A stretch of DNA of 64,000 nucleotides from Massilia sp. 9096 (GTDB taxonomy: Bacteria; Pseudomonadota; Gammaproteobacteria; Burkholderiales; Burkholderiaceae_D). The notes under the pieces were generated by a model that worked only from the letters and a program-made list of their open reading frames with translations, was not told where the DNA came from and made no database searches. A program made the position numbers and the translations under genes. How positions within the stretch are numbered: the stretch's first letter is position 1; the number at the start of each line of letters is the position of its first letter. Below, in pieces: positions 28,910-37,514 of the stretch. The stretch covers positions 2,914,001 to 2,978,000 of the forward strand of contig NZ_JQNN01000001.1 in NCBI RefSeq assembly GCF_000745265.1, in the 5' to 3' direction.

Positions 28910-31861
28910 CTACTGTGACTGTCCGGCGTTCGCCACCTTGGCGGCTGCTGCGGTTTCCGGATCGAGCACCACCTGCACGTAATTGTTCGTGTCGAAGTAG
29001 CGCTGCGCCGTCTTCTGCACGTCGGCCGCGGTGAGCGCGTCGACGTCCTTTTCGATGGTCACGATGCGCGCCGGGTCGGTCCCGTGCATCACCGAGAACA
29101 ACAGGTTGCCGAACCAGGCGCTGTTCTCGCGCAGGTAGCGCGCGTGGCTGACGTGCCAGTTGCGCTTGTACTTGTCGAGGTCGGCCTGCTCCGGGCCCTG
29201 CGTCTTCATGCGCTCGATCTCGGCGAACAGCGCCGCGATCGCCGGCTCGACCTTTTCCGGCCCGGTCGGCAGGTTGGCGCTGATCGAGTAATGCTGGTAA
29301 GGCACCTCCTCCACGCTGCCTTGCATGCTGCCGGTGTAGATCAGTCCGAGCTTTTCGCGCAGGATGTCCATGATGCGCAGGTTCATGATTTCCATCAGCG
29401 CCGACATGCGCAGGCTCTCGGCCGGCGACCAGGCGGCCGGGCCGCTGAAGATGACCGCGACCGTGCTCTTGGGCTCGCTGCCCGCCCGCACTTCCTTCTT
29501 GATCACGCCCCTGGCGATGCGCAGGCCGACGTCGCGGTAGGCCAGCGGCAGATCCGGCGTCGGCAGCGTGCCGAGGTAGGCCGCCAGCAGCGGCTTGATC
29601 TTGTCCACATCGAAATCGCCGATCAGCACGAAGGTCATGCCCTTGGCGCTGGCAAAGCGCTGCCGGTAAATGGCCAGGCTGCGGTCGAGGTCGACCCGGT
29701 TCGCGTCTTCCAGCGTGAGCGGATGCGGCTCGTACGGGTGGCGCGCGTACAAGGTGTCGACCAGCACGTCGCCGAAGCGCGCCTCGGGCGTGGCCAGGCG
29801 GTTGCGCAGGATTTCCTGCTGCTTGCCCATGAAGGACTTGTACAGGCCCTCGTCGCGGCGCGGCGCCTGGAAGCGCAGCCACATCAGCTGGAGCATGGTT
29901 TCCACATCCGACGCGCTGCTGCCCGAAAAACCGTTGGCCGTGTCGGTGTACTCGCCCATGGTCACGCTGACGTTGGCGGTGCGGCCGGCCAGGATCTTTT
30001 GCAGATCGAACGGCGTAAAGTCTTTCAGCCCCATCGCCGAGGCGATCGCGGTGGCGTAGCGCACGTTCGGCAAGTCCTTGGGCTCGAACAGGGTCTGGCC
30101 GCCCTGGCGGTAGCCGAGCAGCATCACCTGGTCCTTCTGGAAGTCGGTCGGCTTGAGGATCACCTTGACGCCGTTGGACAGGCTCAAGCGCGTCAGGCCG
30201 ATACGCTCGTCCCTGGCTTCCTCGACGATCGCCCCCGGCTTGGCGGGCCGCGCCATCAGCTCGGTGGCCAGCTGCTTTTCCACGCGCGCGCTCACCGGCG
30301 TGCGCTCGGCCGCGGCGGCCGCCGCCAGCAGCTGCGCGCCGCTCGGGGCCGGAGCGCTCTTGTCCTCGCCGCCGACGTAGAGAACGAGCTTGCCGGCGTC
30401 AAGCGGGATGGTCTTGCGCGCGAACGCGTCGACTTCCTCCAGGCCGATGGCCGGCACGATGGCCTGCGCCAGCTTGTACTCGGCCTCGATGCCGCCAATC
30501 TCTTCGCCGGTCAGGGAATTGCGCGTGTACTCGTCGACGTACTGCGACGAATCGGTGGTGTTGCGCTCGTTGTAGGCGCGCTCCAGGCCGTGCAGGATCG
30601 CCTTGCGCACGCGCTCGAGCTCGGGCGCGCTGAAGCCGTACTGGCGCACACGCTGCTGTTCCTGCAGCAGCGCGGCGATGGCCGGCCCGGCGCCGCCCGC
30701 GCCCAGCGATGCGCTGGCGGTATAGCCCTTGTAGCTCGGCGTCAGCGCGCCCACGCCGGCGCCGGCCGCCATGAACGGCGGCGCCGGCTGCTGCGCCAGC
30801 TCGCCCAGGCGCTGGCTGAGCATCAGGCCGAACATGCGCTCGACCATCTGCTCGCGGTATTCGCCGTAGGTGCCGTTCTGGGGCGCGTAGCGCAGCGGAT
30901 AGCGCAGCGCCACCGAATTGGTACCGATCTCCTTGTCGGTCACCACCAGCGCCTCGGTGCCGGCCAGCGGCGCGATCTCGGGGTAGGTGCGCGCGCGTTC
31001 CTTGGCCGGATTCTTCAGGCCGGCAAAATGCGCCTTGATCAGGCGCTCGGCCTCGAGCGGGTCGATGTCGCCGACCACCACCACCGCCATCAGATCGGGC
31101 CGGTACCAGTCGCGGTAGAAGCGGCGCAGCGCCTCGGGCCTGGCGTTGCGGATCACGTCTTCCTGGCCGATCGGCAGGCGCTCGGCGTAGCGCGAGCCGT
31201 TGAACAGCTTCGGGAACAGCACCTTGCGGATGCGCTCGCCGGCGCCCTTGCCCAGGCGCGCCTCTTCCAGCACGACGCCGCGTTCCTTGTCGATGTCGGC
31301 CTCATCGAGGCGCAGGCCGTGCGCCCAGTCTTCCAGCACCGTGAAGCCCTGCTCGACGTACTCCTTGTTCTCGGTCGGCACCGGCAGCATGTAGACGGTC
31401 TCGTCGAACGAGGTGTAGGCGTTCAGGTCGGCGCCGAACTTCACGCCGATCGACTGCAGGTAGGACACCAGCTGGTGCTTCTCGAAATGGGTCGAACCCT
31501 GGAACGCCATGTGCTCGAGGAAGTGGGCCAGGCCGCGCTGGTCCTCGTCTTCCAGCACCGAGCCGGCCTTGACCACCAGGCGCAGCTCGAGCCGGTGCTC
31601 GGGCTTGCCGTTCTTCTGGATGTAGTACGTCAGGCCGTTGTCCAGCTTGCCGACCTTGACTTGCGGACCGACCGGGATCACCGCGGACGGATCGATGGCC
31701 GCGCGTGCGGTTGCCGCCACCGGTGCCGTGTCGGGCGCGGCCTGGCTCAGCGGCATCTGGGCAAGCAGCGCGGCAAGCATCGCGGGCAGCAGCGCGGCGC
31801 GCACGGGCCCGCGTTCGAGGAAACCGGGCCGGCGCAGCGGACGCTTGTGAAACTGACGCAT
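28910..31861 (-). CDS. Secreted M16-family zinc peptidase
   Basis: A 983-residue two-half insulinase/pitrilysin-type peptidase with an N-terminal signal (hydrophobic AALLPAMLAALLAQMPLSQA). The inverted zinc motif is HFLEH in LAHFLEHMAFQGSTHF, with the downstream Glu in the GVVLEEARLGKG region. The second half (from about residue 540) has the inactive M16 fold (VRYATAIASAMGLKDFTPFDL, GEYTDTANGFSGSS). The length matches full-size periplasmic M16B enzymes. It probably degrades peptides in the periplasm or outside the cell. AAGGA precedes the ATG. Confidence 0.94.
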   Translation of the reverse strand: MRQFHKRPLRRPGFLERGPVRAALLPAMLAALLAQMPLSQAAPDTAPVAATARAAIDPSAVIPVGPQVKVGKLDNGLTYYIQKNGKPEHRLELRLVVKAGSVLEDEDQRGLAHFLEHMAFQGSTHFEKHQLVSYLQSIGVKFGADLNAYTSFDETVYMLPVPTENKEYVEQGFTVLEDWAHGLRLDEADIDKERGVVLEEARLGKGAGERIRKVLFPKLFNGSRYAERLPIGQEDVIRNARPEALRRFYRDWYRPDLMAVVVVGDIDPLEAERLIKAHFAGLKNPAKERARTYPEIAPLAGTEALVVTDKEIGTNSVALRYPLRYAPQNGTYGEYREQMVERMFGLMLSQRLGELAQQPAPPFMAAGAGVGALTPSYKGYTASASLGAGGAGPAIAALLQEQQRVRQYGFSAPELERVRKAILHGLERAYNERNTTDSSQYVDEYTRNSLTGEEIGGIEAEYKLAQAIVPAIGLEEVDAFARKTIPLDAGKLVLYVGGEDKSAPAPSGAQLLAAAAAAERTPVSARVEKQLATELMARPAKPGAIVEEARDERIGLTRLSLSNGVKVILKPTDFQKDQVMLLGYRQGGQTLFEPKDLPNVRYATAIASAMGLKDFTPFDLQKILAGRTANVSVTMGEYTDTANGFSGSSASDVETMLQLMWLRFQAPRRDEGLYKSFMGKQQEILRNRLATPEARFGDVLVDTLYARHPYEPHPLTLEDANRVDLDRSLAIYRQRFASAKGMTFVLIGDFDVDKIKPLLAAYLGTLPTPDLPLAYRDVGLRIARGVIKKEVRAGSEPKSTVAVIFSGPAAWSPAESLRMSALMEIMNLRIMDILREKLGLIYTGSMQGSVEEVPYQHYSISANLPTGPEKVEPAIAALFAEIERMKTQGPEQADLDKYKRNWHVSHARYLRENSAWFGNLLFSVMHGTDPARIVTIEKDVDALTAADVQKTAQRYFDTNNYVQVVLDPETAAAAKVANAGQSQ

Positions 31862-31999
31862 GAGAAATGTCCTTCAAGATTATTTTCCGGAAGGATAGCA
31901 CCCGTGGCGATCGATAAATGCGTGGATTCTCACGGTGACGCGGAACCAAATCGCCCCCTGCCCACTCTGCTGTCAAGGGACAGCCAAATGGAGGACGGC

Positions 32000-32836
32000 A
32001 TGGAAGGAACGGCGCAACTCGCCGGCAAGCGGATCGCCGTGCTGGCGGCGGATGGCTACGAGCGGTCCGAGCTCGAGAGCGCGACCGCCGCGCTGAAGGC
32101 GGCCGGGGCGGCCTGCGCCGTGGTCGCGCTGCGCGCCGGGCGCATCCGCGGCATGAACGTGCAGCAGCCGGCCGACCTGCTGCGGGTCGGCCTGAAGGTC
32201 GAGGATGCGCGCGCCGCCGACTTCGACGGCCTGCTCATCCCCGGCGGCTACATCGGTCCCGACCTGCTGCGCCAGTCGGCCGCGGCGCGCGCCTTCGTGC
32301 AGGCTTTCGATGCCGCCGCCAAGCCGATCGCCGCGATGTCGCATGCGGCGCTGGTGCTGGTCTCGGCCGGCCTGGCCAAGGGCCGCACGCTGACCTCGTG
32401 GCCGGGCGTGCGCGACGACCTGGTCAACGCCGGCGCGACCTGGATCAACCGCGCGGTGGTGCGCGACGGCCGCTTCCTGTTCAGCCGCACGCCGCAGGAT
32501 GCGGCCGCCTTCGCACTCGAGCTGGCGCCGTTCCTGGCCGGCGCGCCGCAGGCGGCGCTCGGGCCGCTGGACAATCTCGACGAATCCGATCCGGCCCAGC
32601 AGGCGGCCACCGAACCGCCCGACCAGTCGCTGCGCTGGCTGGCCGCGCCTTCGCTGGGCGCGATGCTGAGCCTGGCGATCCTGGGCGTGGGCGTGGTCGC
32701 GGCCAACAGCCGGCGCAAACGCGGCGACAAGAACAATGACGGCGAGACGCCGGCGTCCACACCGGCGGCAAGCCAGGCCGCCTTGTCGGCTACCGGCGCG
32801 GCGGCGGCGCCGTCGAGCACAGTTCCGGACGCCTGA
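32000..32836 (+). CDS. DJ-1/PfpI-family protein with membrane tail
   Basis: The first 190 residues follow the PfpI/YhbO fold: KRIAVLAADGYERSELES (with the conserved Glu), LIPGGYIGPDLLR, then the nucleophile elbow, which here reads IAAMSHAALVLVSAGL, then GRTLTSWPGVRDDL. In most relatives the elbow holds Cys (AICHGP); here it is Ser. After the domain a transmembrane helix (about 216-235, LGAMLSLAILGVGVVAANS) and a basic, low-complexity cytosolic tail follow. The start at 32000 has GGAGG 5 bases upstream; ATG 31988 is in frame. Divergent from the M16 gene. Confidence 0.85.
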   Translation: MEGTAQLAGKRIAVLAADGYERSELESATAALKAAGAACAVVALRAGRIRGMNVQQPADLLRVGLKVEDARAADFDGLLIPGGYIGPDLLRQSAAARAFVQAFDAAAKPIAAMSHAALVLVSAGLAKGRTLTSWPGVRDDLVNAGATWINRAVVRDGRFLFSRTPQDAAAFALELAPFLAGAPQAALGPLDNLDESDPAQQAATEPPDQSLRWLAAPSLGAMLSLAILGVGVVAANSRRKRGDKNNDGETPASTPAASQAALSATGAAAAPSSTVPDA

Positions 32837-32996
32837 GCTAGTGCTGTTCGCGCCTGCCGGCCGATCCCGGCCTGCGCCGGTGGGTGGCGCACGCGTCCGC
32901 GCTCGCGCGCATACGTGCCGCGCGGACACGCGCGCACGCTCATGCGCGCGATGCACTATCATGGCCGGAATTGTAAATATAACATTGCCAGCCTCT

Positions 32997-34067
32997 ATGA
33001 ATTCACTACCGCCCCAGTACTCGCTGCAGCAAAAAACCTTCCTCGTCCTCCTGACCATGGTCACCATCGGCTTCGGCTGGATCCTGCTGCCCTACTTCGG
33101 CGCGGTGTTCTGGGGCGTCGTGCTGGCGATCCTGTTCAACTCGCTGTACAACCGCCTGCTCAGGGCGACCAAGGGCAAGCCCACCGTGGCCGCCCTGCTG
33201 ACCCTCCTGACCATCGTGGTGATCGTGATCCTGCCGGTGTCGCTGATCGGCGCCTCGCTGGTGCAGCAGGCCGTCGGCGTGTACGACATGGTCGCCTCGG
33301 GCCACATGGACTTCGGCCTGTACTTCCGCCAGATCCTCGGCGCGCTGCCGCAATGGGTGGTCAACCTGCTCGACCGGTTCGATCTCACCAGCCTGGCGGC
33401 GCTGCAGCAGAAGATGTCGGCGATGGCGTCGCAGGCCAGCCAGGTCGCGGCGCGCCAGGCCATCAACATCGGCCGCAACACGATGAATTTCCTGGTCGGC
33501 CTCACCATCATGCTCTACCTGCTGTTCTTCCTGCTGCGCGACGGCCAGATGCTGTCGGCGCGCATCAAGAACGCGGTGCCGCTCAGCCGGCGCTACAAGA
33601 CGCGCCTGTTCAACAATTTCACGACCGTGATCCGCGCCACCGTCAAAGGCAACGTGCTGGTGGCGATCGCCCAGGGTGCGCTGGGCGGACTGGCGTTCTG
33701 GTTCCTGGGCGTGCAGGCGCCGCTGCTGTGGGCGGTGGTGATGGCCTTCCTGTCGCTACTGCCGGCAGTCGGCGCGGCGCTGGTGTGGGCGCCGGTGGCG
33801 ATCTACTTCCTGGTCACCGGCTCGACCTGGCAAGGCATCGCGCTGATTCTCTGGGGCACGCTGGTCATCGGCCTGGTCGACAATTTCCTGCGTCCGGTAC
33901 TGGTCGGCAAGGACACCAAGCTGCCGGACTACATGGTGCTGCTGTCGACCATCGGCGGCATGGCGCTGTTCGGGCTGAACGGGTTCGTGATCGGACCGGT
34001 GATCGCGGCGCTGTTCGTGGCCAGCTGGGATCTGTTCGTGTCGGCGGAAGAGTTTCATCCGGACTGA
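32997..34067 (+). CDS. AI-2E family transporter (PerM-like)
   Basis: A 356-residue polytopic membrane protein of the AI-2E/PerM family. The pattern is typical: paired helices near the N-terminus (GFGWILLPYFGAVFWGVVLAIL in shorter parts), a long central soluble stretch, FLLRDGQ, IRATVKGNVLVAIAQGALGG, and the closing helices with LRPVLVGKDTKLPDYMVLLST and FGLNGFVIGPVIAALFV. Family members include the E. coli exporter TqsA and many of unknown substrate, so autoinducer transport is not implied. The start at 32997 (MNSLPPQYS) is preferred over a longer frame that includes low-complexity sequence. Confidence 0.9.
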   Translation: MNSLPPQYSLQQKTFLVLLTMVTIGFGWILLPYFGAVFWGVVLAILFNSLYNRLLRATKGKPTVAALLTLLTIVVIVILPVSLIGASLVQQAVGVYDMVASGHMDFGLYFRQILGALPQWVVNLLDRFDLTSLAALQQKMSAMASQASQVAARQAINIGRNTMNFLVGLTIMLYLLFFLLRDGQMLSARIKNAVPLSRRYKTRLFNNFTTVIRATVKGNVLVAIAQGALGGLAFWFLGVQAPLLWAVVMAFLSLLPAVGAALVWAPVAIYFLVTGSTWQGIALILWGTLVIGLVDNFLRPVLVGKDTKLPDYMVLLSTIGGMALFGLNGFVIGPVIAALFVASWDLFVSAEEFHPD

Positions 34068-34086
34068 AGCGTCATCGCGAACCTCG

Positions 34087-34107
34087 AGCGCAAGCTGGCC
34101 TTGCGCT
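34087..34107. terminator. Hairpin downstream of the AI-2E gene
   Basis: AGCGCAAG, loop CTGGC, CTTGCGCT. A perfect 8-bp stem between convergent genes, without a T-tract. It is a possible Rho-independent or Rho-assisted end. Confidence 0.5.
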
Positions 34108-34115
34108 TGGCGGCG

Positions 34116-34523
34116 TCAAAATCGAAAACAATGCGCTTGCTGACTGTCGCTGCGCATGAATGGTGTGGTGAGCGCCGGAGACTGCTCCTTCTGACATTGG
34201 ATCAGGACCTCGGTATAGCCCTCGACGCCGCGTTCGATCACGCCCTTCTTCCAGGCGTTTCTCAGCGCAGCGGCAAATGCGGACTCGCGGATTTGACCCG
34301 GTCCGGGTATGTCAGGGTGGCGTCGAAATTCTGAGCCTTCCTTTGGGCCCAACAATAAATACCGCTCCCTGTCGCCCAATGCGCGTAGCCAATCCGGTCT
34401 GGCCGGCGACCAGACCGGCGGCGCCTGTGGCGGGTCAATCGGCGCAGCGTGCGCCTGACGATCACTCAGCAAGATTATCGAAAGCAGGCTGACATTCAGC
34501 AGGCGTCCAGGTCGCCGACTCAT
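34116..34523 (-). CDS. Small exported protein, unknown function
   Basis: A 135-residue frame with a hydrophobic N-terminus (LLNVSLLSIILL, then AHA|APID). The mature part reads PPVWSPARPDWLRALGDRER and AAALRNAWKKGVIERGVEGY, ending in two cysteines. Nothing known is recognised. The start at 34523 is the simplest for a signal peptide, although another ATG lies 12 bases upstream and the ribosome-binding site is weak. It is the first gene of the low-GC islet. Confidence 0.45.
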   Translation of the reverse strand: MSRRPGRLLNVSLLSIILLSDRQAHAAPIDPPQAPPVWSPARPDWLRALGDRERYLLLGPKEGSEFRRHPDIPGPGQIRESAFAAALRNAWKKGVIERGVEGYTEVLIQCQKEQSPALTTPFMRSDSQQAHCFRF

Positions 34524-34669
34524 TTTGGTCCCCATCTTGTTTTGGAGCGGTTCGCTGAGGAGGATTGCCGTCTCTGCTGGATGATAGCAACCGGCCCAAA
34601 ACGGACGTACCAGAACTGAGCAGGACGGCAACGGGTTCACTTCCGCTTAGATCCGAAGTCGGGTCCAGG

Positions 34670-35128
34670 TTAGCGACCACATAAAGGAAAATTTAGGGGC
34701 TGTGTTGGAGGTTTAAGAGCCAAGAGTTCATCCTTTTTGCCATACAAATAAACACATCCGTCTGGCTCTAACTGGGCCTTTACCATACGTTTAAAGTAAG
34801 GCCCGAAGCCCTTTCCATAAATATATTCCTCCAGAACATCTACGCGCTCATGACTCAAAGTTGACTGCGATGTGCGGATCGAAAAATGCGTGTCTAAGAG
34901 ATGCGTTATCTCGAAACTAGAGTTGGGAGCAACGTCTACTTCGACGATTCTATGTTGGTCATCTCTATAGGTAACAACCACGTTGTGGCTCATTCCGTTT
35001 GCAAAGACAACAATCGTAGGCGTTGAGCAACCTGCAAAAATGAACGCCGAAAGGACGCTTCCAAGCACGACCAGTAGTGTTGGTGCAAGCCGAATTTGCG
35101 AACGCCAGTACATAAGCCCCTTACTCAT
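34670..35128 (-). CDS. Small lipoprotein, unknown function
   Basis: A 152-residue protein with a lipoprotein signal: hydrophobic APTLLVVLGSVLSAFIFAGC, lipobox FAGC. The mature part has beta-strand rich sequence (TIVVFANGMSHNVVVTYRDD, EVDVAPNSSFEIT) that suggests a small beta-sandwich. The base composition is clearly more AT-rich than the core genes (about 40-50% GC by eye), so it may be horizontally acquired. One copy of a repeated intergenic element lies about 60 bases upstream of the start. The start could also be ATG 35116, which has a better AAGGGG. Confidence 0.65.
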   Translation of the reverse strand: MSKGLMYWRSQIRLAPTLLVVLGSVLSAFIFAGCSTPTIVVFANGMSHNVVVTYRDDQHRIVEVDVAPNSSFEITHLLDTHFSIRTSQSTLSHERVDVLEEYIYGKGFGPYFKRMVKAQLEPDGCVYLYGKKDELLALKPPTQPLNFPLCGR

Positions 35129-35190
35129 CCGTTTGGCATCGCACCCATGCTTGAAGTAAGCGACAATATCGGCTCTTGGCCGTTTGCGGC

Positions 35191-35253
35191 CGGTCGAGCC
35201 AGCGTAACATGTTGCCGAGCCGAGAAATCCTCGCAGTGTCATAGCAGGCTGCT
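35191..35253 (-). repeat. Intergenic repeat copy 1
   Basis: A segment of about 60 bases containing GGCTCGGCAACATGTTACGC on the minus strand. It matches copy 2 (35892-35952) over its full length with few differences. It sits just upstream of the lipoprotein gene and has the same orientation as that gene. Confidence 0.75.
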
Positions 35254-35277
35254 GCGGGCCCGGAGCCACCGTTCAAC

Positions 35278-35802
35278 CTATTTGTTGAAGATCGCATCGT
35301 ACTTTGCTTGCTCCCAAGGGTTGGCAAACGGCGAGGTGGCTACTACAGCCTTGGAGTAGCCGAGTCTTTCTGCTGTGGACGTGAAAGCCAACGGCTGTCC
35401 ATAACGTAAAAGTGCGATGGAATTTCCGTCTCGCGACCACTTAAATTCGAATTCAACTTTCGCTGGATCTTGTATGACAGCGATGGGACTTGTGATATCA
35501 ATGGTTAACAAGGGCGTAGATTTAGCCTCGTTGATGCTCCTCCACTCAGCTTGGCTGATCGGTGGAACTCTCATGTAAAGAATGACGTCTCGCTCGATCT
35601 GCATGCTTGATGAAGCGGTGAGGTAGAGGTACGCCACCTGCCCATCGTCTTCCATGATAGCCGTACGGCCCGACGCTTCATTTTTTGAATTGAGAAACAT
35701 TTGGTCAGCCACGGTTGTGGTCGAGAAGATCAATAGACCCAGCGTTGCGACGCTTCGTATGACCAGATAGGTTGATATCAACAATGAGCCTCGTGCACAC
35801 AA
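35278..35802 (-). CDS. Small exported protein, unknown function
   Basis: A 174-residue protein with an N-terminal hydrophobic segment (IRSVATLGLLIFSTTTVA|D). The mature part looks beta-rich: GQVAYLYLTASSSMQIERDV, EFEFKWSRDGNSIALLRYG. No family is recognised. Codon use and GC content differ from the surrounding core genes, matching the neighbouring lipoprotein gene. A second copy of the intergenic repeat lies about 90 bases upstream. These two genes may be a small acquired pair. Confidence 0.6.
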   Translation of the reverse strand: MCARGSLLISTYLVIRSVATLGLLIFSTTTVADQMFLNSKNEASGRTAIMEDDGQVAYLYLTASSSMQIERDVILYMRVPPISQAEWRSINEAKSTPLLTIDITSPIAVIQDPAKVEFEFKWSRDGNSIALLRYGQPLAFTSTAERLGYSKAVVATSPFANPWEQAKYDAIFNK

Positions 35803-35891
35803 TTTCCTGTCGAAGTTACCTGCTTCATCCGCGGCAGCTAATGCATAGGATGCAGCTATACATTGAATGTATGCGCCTAGCCGGTAGCAGA

Positions 35892-35952
35892 CGGTCGAGC
35901 CAGCATAACATGTTGCCGAGCCGACAAACTCGGCGTGTCACGCGAGGCTGCT
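35892..35952 (-). repeat. Intergenic repeat copy 2
   Basis: About 60 bases, very similar to copy 1; it contains GGCTCGGCAACATGTTATGC on the minus strand. It is upstream of the 35278-35802 gene in the same orientation. Confidence 0.75.
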
Positions 35953-36029
35953 TCCGACCCCAAACCGGACGCTCTTTGTCAGCGGCTGAAGCGAATACTA
36001 TGAGCAATTGTCATTGCAGTCAAAATAAG

Positions 36030-36075
36030 GCAGATGCTCAGGTCAGCATAGCATTTTGCCTAAGCGAAAAACTCA
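36030..36075 (-). repeat. Intergenic repeat copy 3 (diverged)
   Basis: A 45-base stretch that aligns to copy 2 with roughly three quarters identity by eye: GAGTTT, then TCG, GGCAA, ATG and TATGCTG in the same order. It has no gene directly downstream in its orientation. Confidence 0.5.
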
Positions 36076-36242
36076 CTAACGATCACGAGTCCAGAAATCG
36101 ACTTATGGGAGGCATGGTGGTTCAGTGTCCTGTTGCTGGGTGGACAAGCGCTCTAGGTATTGCAACGCCTGGGCAAATCCTTGCTCCCCCGAATTCGATG
36201 TTTTTTTGCTATGATGAGTGATCGACATGCCTTTCGGTCACC

Positions 36243-36884
36243 ATGCCCCTCGCTACTCACCCTGATCGACGTTTGAGAGACCGACGCACCGATGGCGTCA
36301 CCGCAAAAATCCTGCGCACGGTGTTTGCCATGCGGCGCGGCTTCGGCAACGCCGCGGCGAAGAATCTACTCATGCGCAACGGCCTCGACGAGGAGCTGAT
36401 CGAACGCGTACTGGCCATCCCCGAAGACCGTCGCAGGCTGCCTCGCCGCACCGATGAAGCCCCGTCCGCGCCCGTGGATCGGCGCGAAACGGCGCACGTC
36501 GACGAAGACGAGGCCGTCACCCTCGACGCGGCCGGCATGGCGATCCTGCACCGCCTGCGCTTCGAGGCCGACACCGGCATGCATCGCATGACGAGCGCCG
36601 AGTGTCCCCCCGAATTGAAGCGCTTTGCCATGATTGGATTGGACGAGGACGGCAAGCCGGTGATCACCGCAAAGGGAAGGCAAGCGCTCAAGCATTTCGC
36701 CTGCGTGCGCGCGCTCAACAGCATTCAATGTGGCCTGGATGCGATTCCGATGAGCGAGGAGATACGCACCTGGCTGGAATCGAATCTGTTTTTGCAGCGT
36801 GTCGGTAACGACTACCGGGTGACCGAGCTTGGCAATGGCTGGCTAGAGTTCAACCGGTCGATTTCGCAGAAGCGGGCGTCATAA
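36243..36884 (+). CDS. Conserved-looking cytoplasmic protein, unknown function
   Basis: A 213-residue protein, GC-rich like the core genome. The N-terminus is basic: RRLRDRRTDGVTAKILRT, then AMRRGFGNAAAKNLLMRNGL and ERVLAIPEDRRRLPRR. The C-terminal half may be a small winged-helix type domain (KPVITAKGRQALKHFACV, NDYRVTELGNGWLEF), which is inference. No signal or membrane segment. I do not recognise the family. A terminator follows within 2 bases of the stop. Confidence 0.65.
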   Translation: MPLATHPDRRLRDRRTDGVTAKILRTVFAMRRGFGNAAAKNLLMRNGLDEELIERVLAIPEDRRRLPRRTDEAPSAPVDRRETAHVDEDEAVTLDAAGMAILHRLRFEADTGMHRMTSAECPPELKRFAMIGLDEDGKPVITAKGRQALKHFACVRALNSIQCGLDAIPMSEEIRTWLESNLFLQRVGNDYRVTELGNGWLEFNRSISQKRAS

Positions 36885-36885
36885 A

Positions 36886-36906
36886 GCCCTCCGAGGGCGA
36901 TTTTTT
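36886..36906 (+). terminator. Terminator after the 36243 gene
   Basis: GCCCT, loop CCG, AGGGC, GA, TTTTTT. A short, GC-rich stem with a six-T run. Confidence 0.8.
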
Positions 36907-36938
36907 CCCACGGTACAGACATCGTCTAGAATGACTGG

Positions 36939-37471
36939 ATGATGCCAAATAGCAATTCTATCGAGATTGGAATCGTTGGCGCGGGCACGGCCGGCCTGGC
37001 TGCCGCCATTGCGCTGGCGCGTATCGGGCATCGCGTCACGGTGTTCGAAAAGCACCCCGCCATGGCGCCACTCGGCGCCGGCGTGCTGATACAACCTCAA
37101 GGCGTCGCCGCCCTTGACCTGCTGGGTGTCGGCAGCGCCTTCCGTGACGCCAGTGTTCCCGTGACGGGCCTGCTCGGCACCTGTCATCGTGACTGGACGC
37201 TTGCCGATATCCGGTATGACGACACACCGGCGCGTGGCGTAAGCCGCCTGGCGCTATCGCAGGTGCTGCTCGACGCCGCCCTTCCCCTTGGTGTCGACAT
37301 CAGGTTCGGCAGCTCAGCAAGACGCTGACCCCATGTTTTCAAGCCCGCGGCGGGGGACTGTGGCGGGATGTGCTGTTTGCCGCGGGTATCCACATCCCTG
37401 GCATCAAGAAGCTGATGTATCGAAGCATTGCAGAACCGGCGAAGCGCAGCGCCAGCCCGGGCATGTTGTAG
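36939..37471 (+). pseudogene. FAD-dependent monooxygenase, internally deleted
   Basis: The first part is a normal group-A flavin monooxygenase N-terminus: IEIGIVGAGTAGLAAAIALA (Rossmann GxGxxG), VTVFEKHPAMAPLGAGVLIQ, SRLALSQVLLDAALP. It stops at 37328 after 129 codons. One frame over, from about 37320, the typical C-terminal end appears: TLTPCFQARGGGLWRDVLFA, AGIHIPGIKKLMYRSIAEP, and a stop at 37471. About 200 central residues, including the GD motif that binds FAD, are gone. The two ends were fused out of frame by a deletion. Confidence 0.8.
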
Positions 37472-37514
37472 TTACGCCACGCCGAATTTGTTGCATCAAG
37501 GGAAATTGATTAGC

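Larger units (their letters stand above)
35803..36242. other. Low-GC non-coding stretch with repeats
   Basis: About 440 bases without a supported gene. It contains two copies of the intergenic repeat and a sequence (GTCCGGTTTGGGGTCGG on the minus strand) that is similar to one upstream of the 34116 gene. The open frame on the plus strand here has no family resemblance or ribosome-binding site and is ignored. Confidence 0.55.

Noticed and set aside
29084..32000. Very long open frame antisense to the M16 peptidase
   Set aside because: It is a shadow frame caused by GC-rich codon bias; the opposite strand has a complete peptidase with all motifs.
35772..36221. Plus-strand open frame in the low-GC islet
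   Set aside because: No ribosome-binding site, no family pattern, and it crosses the intergenic repeats.
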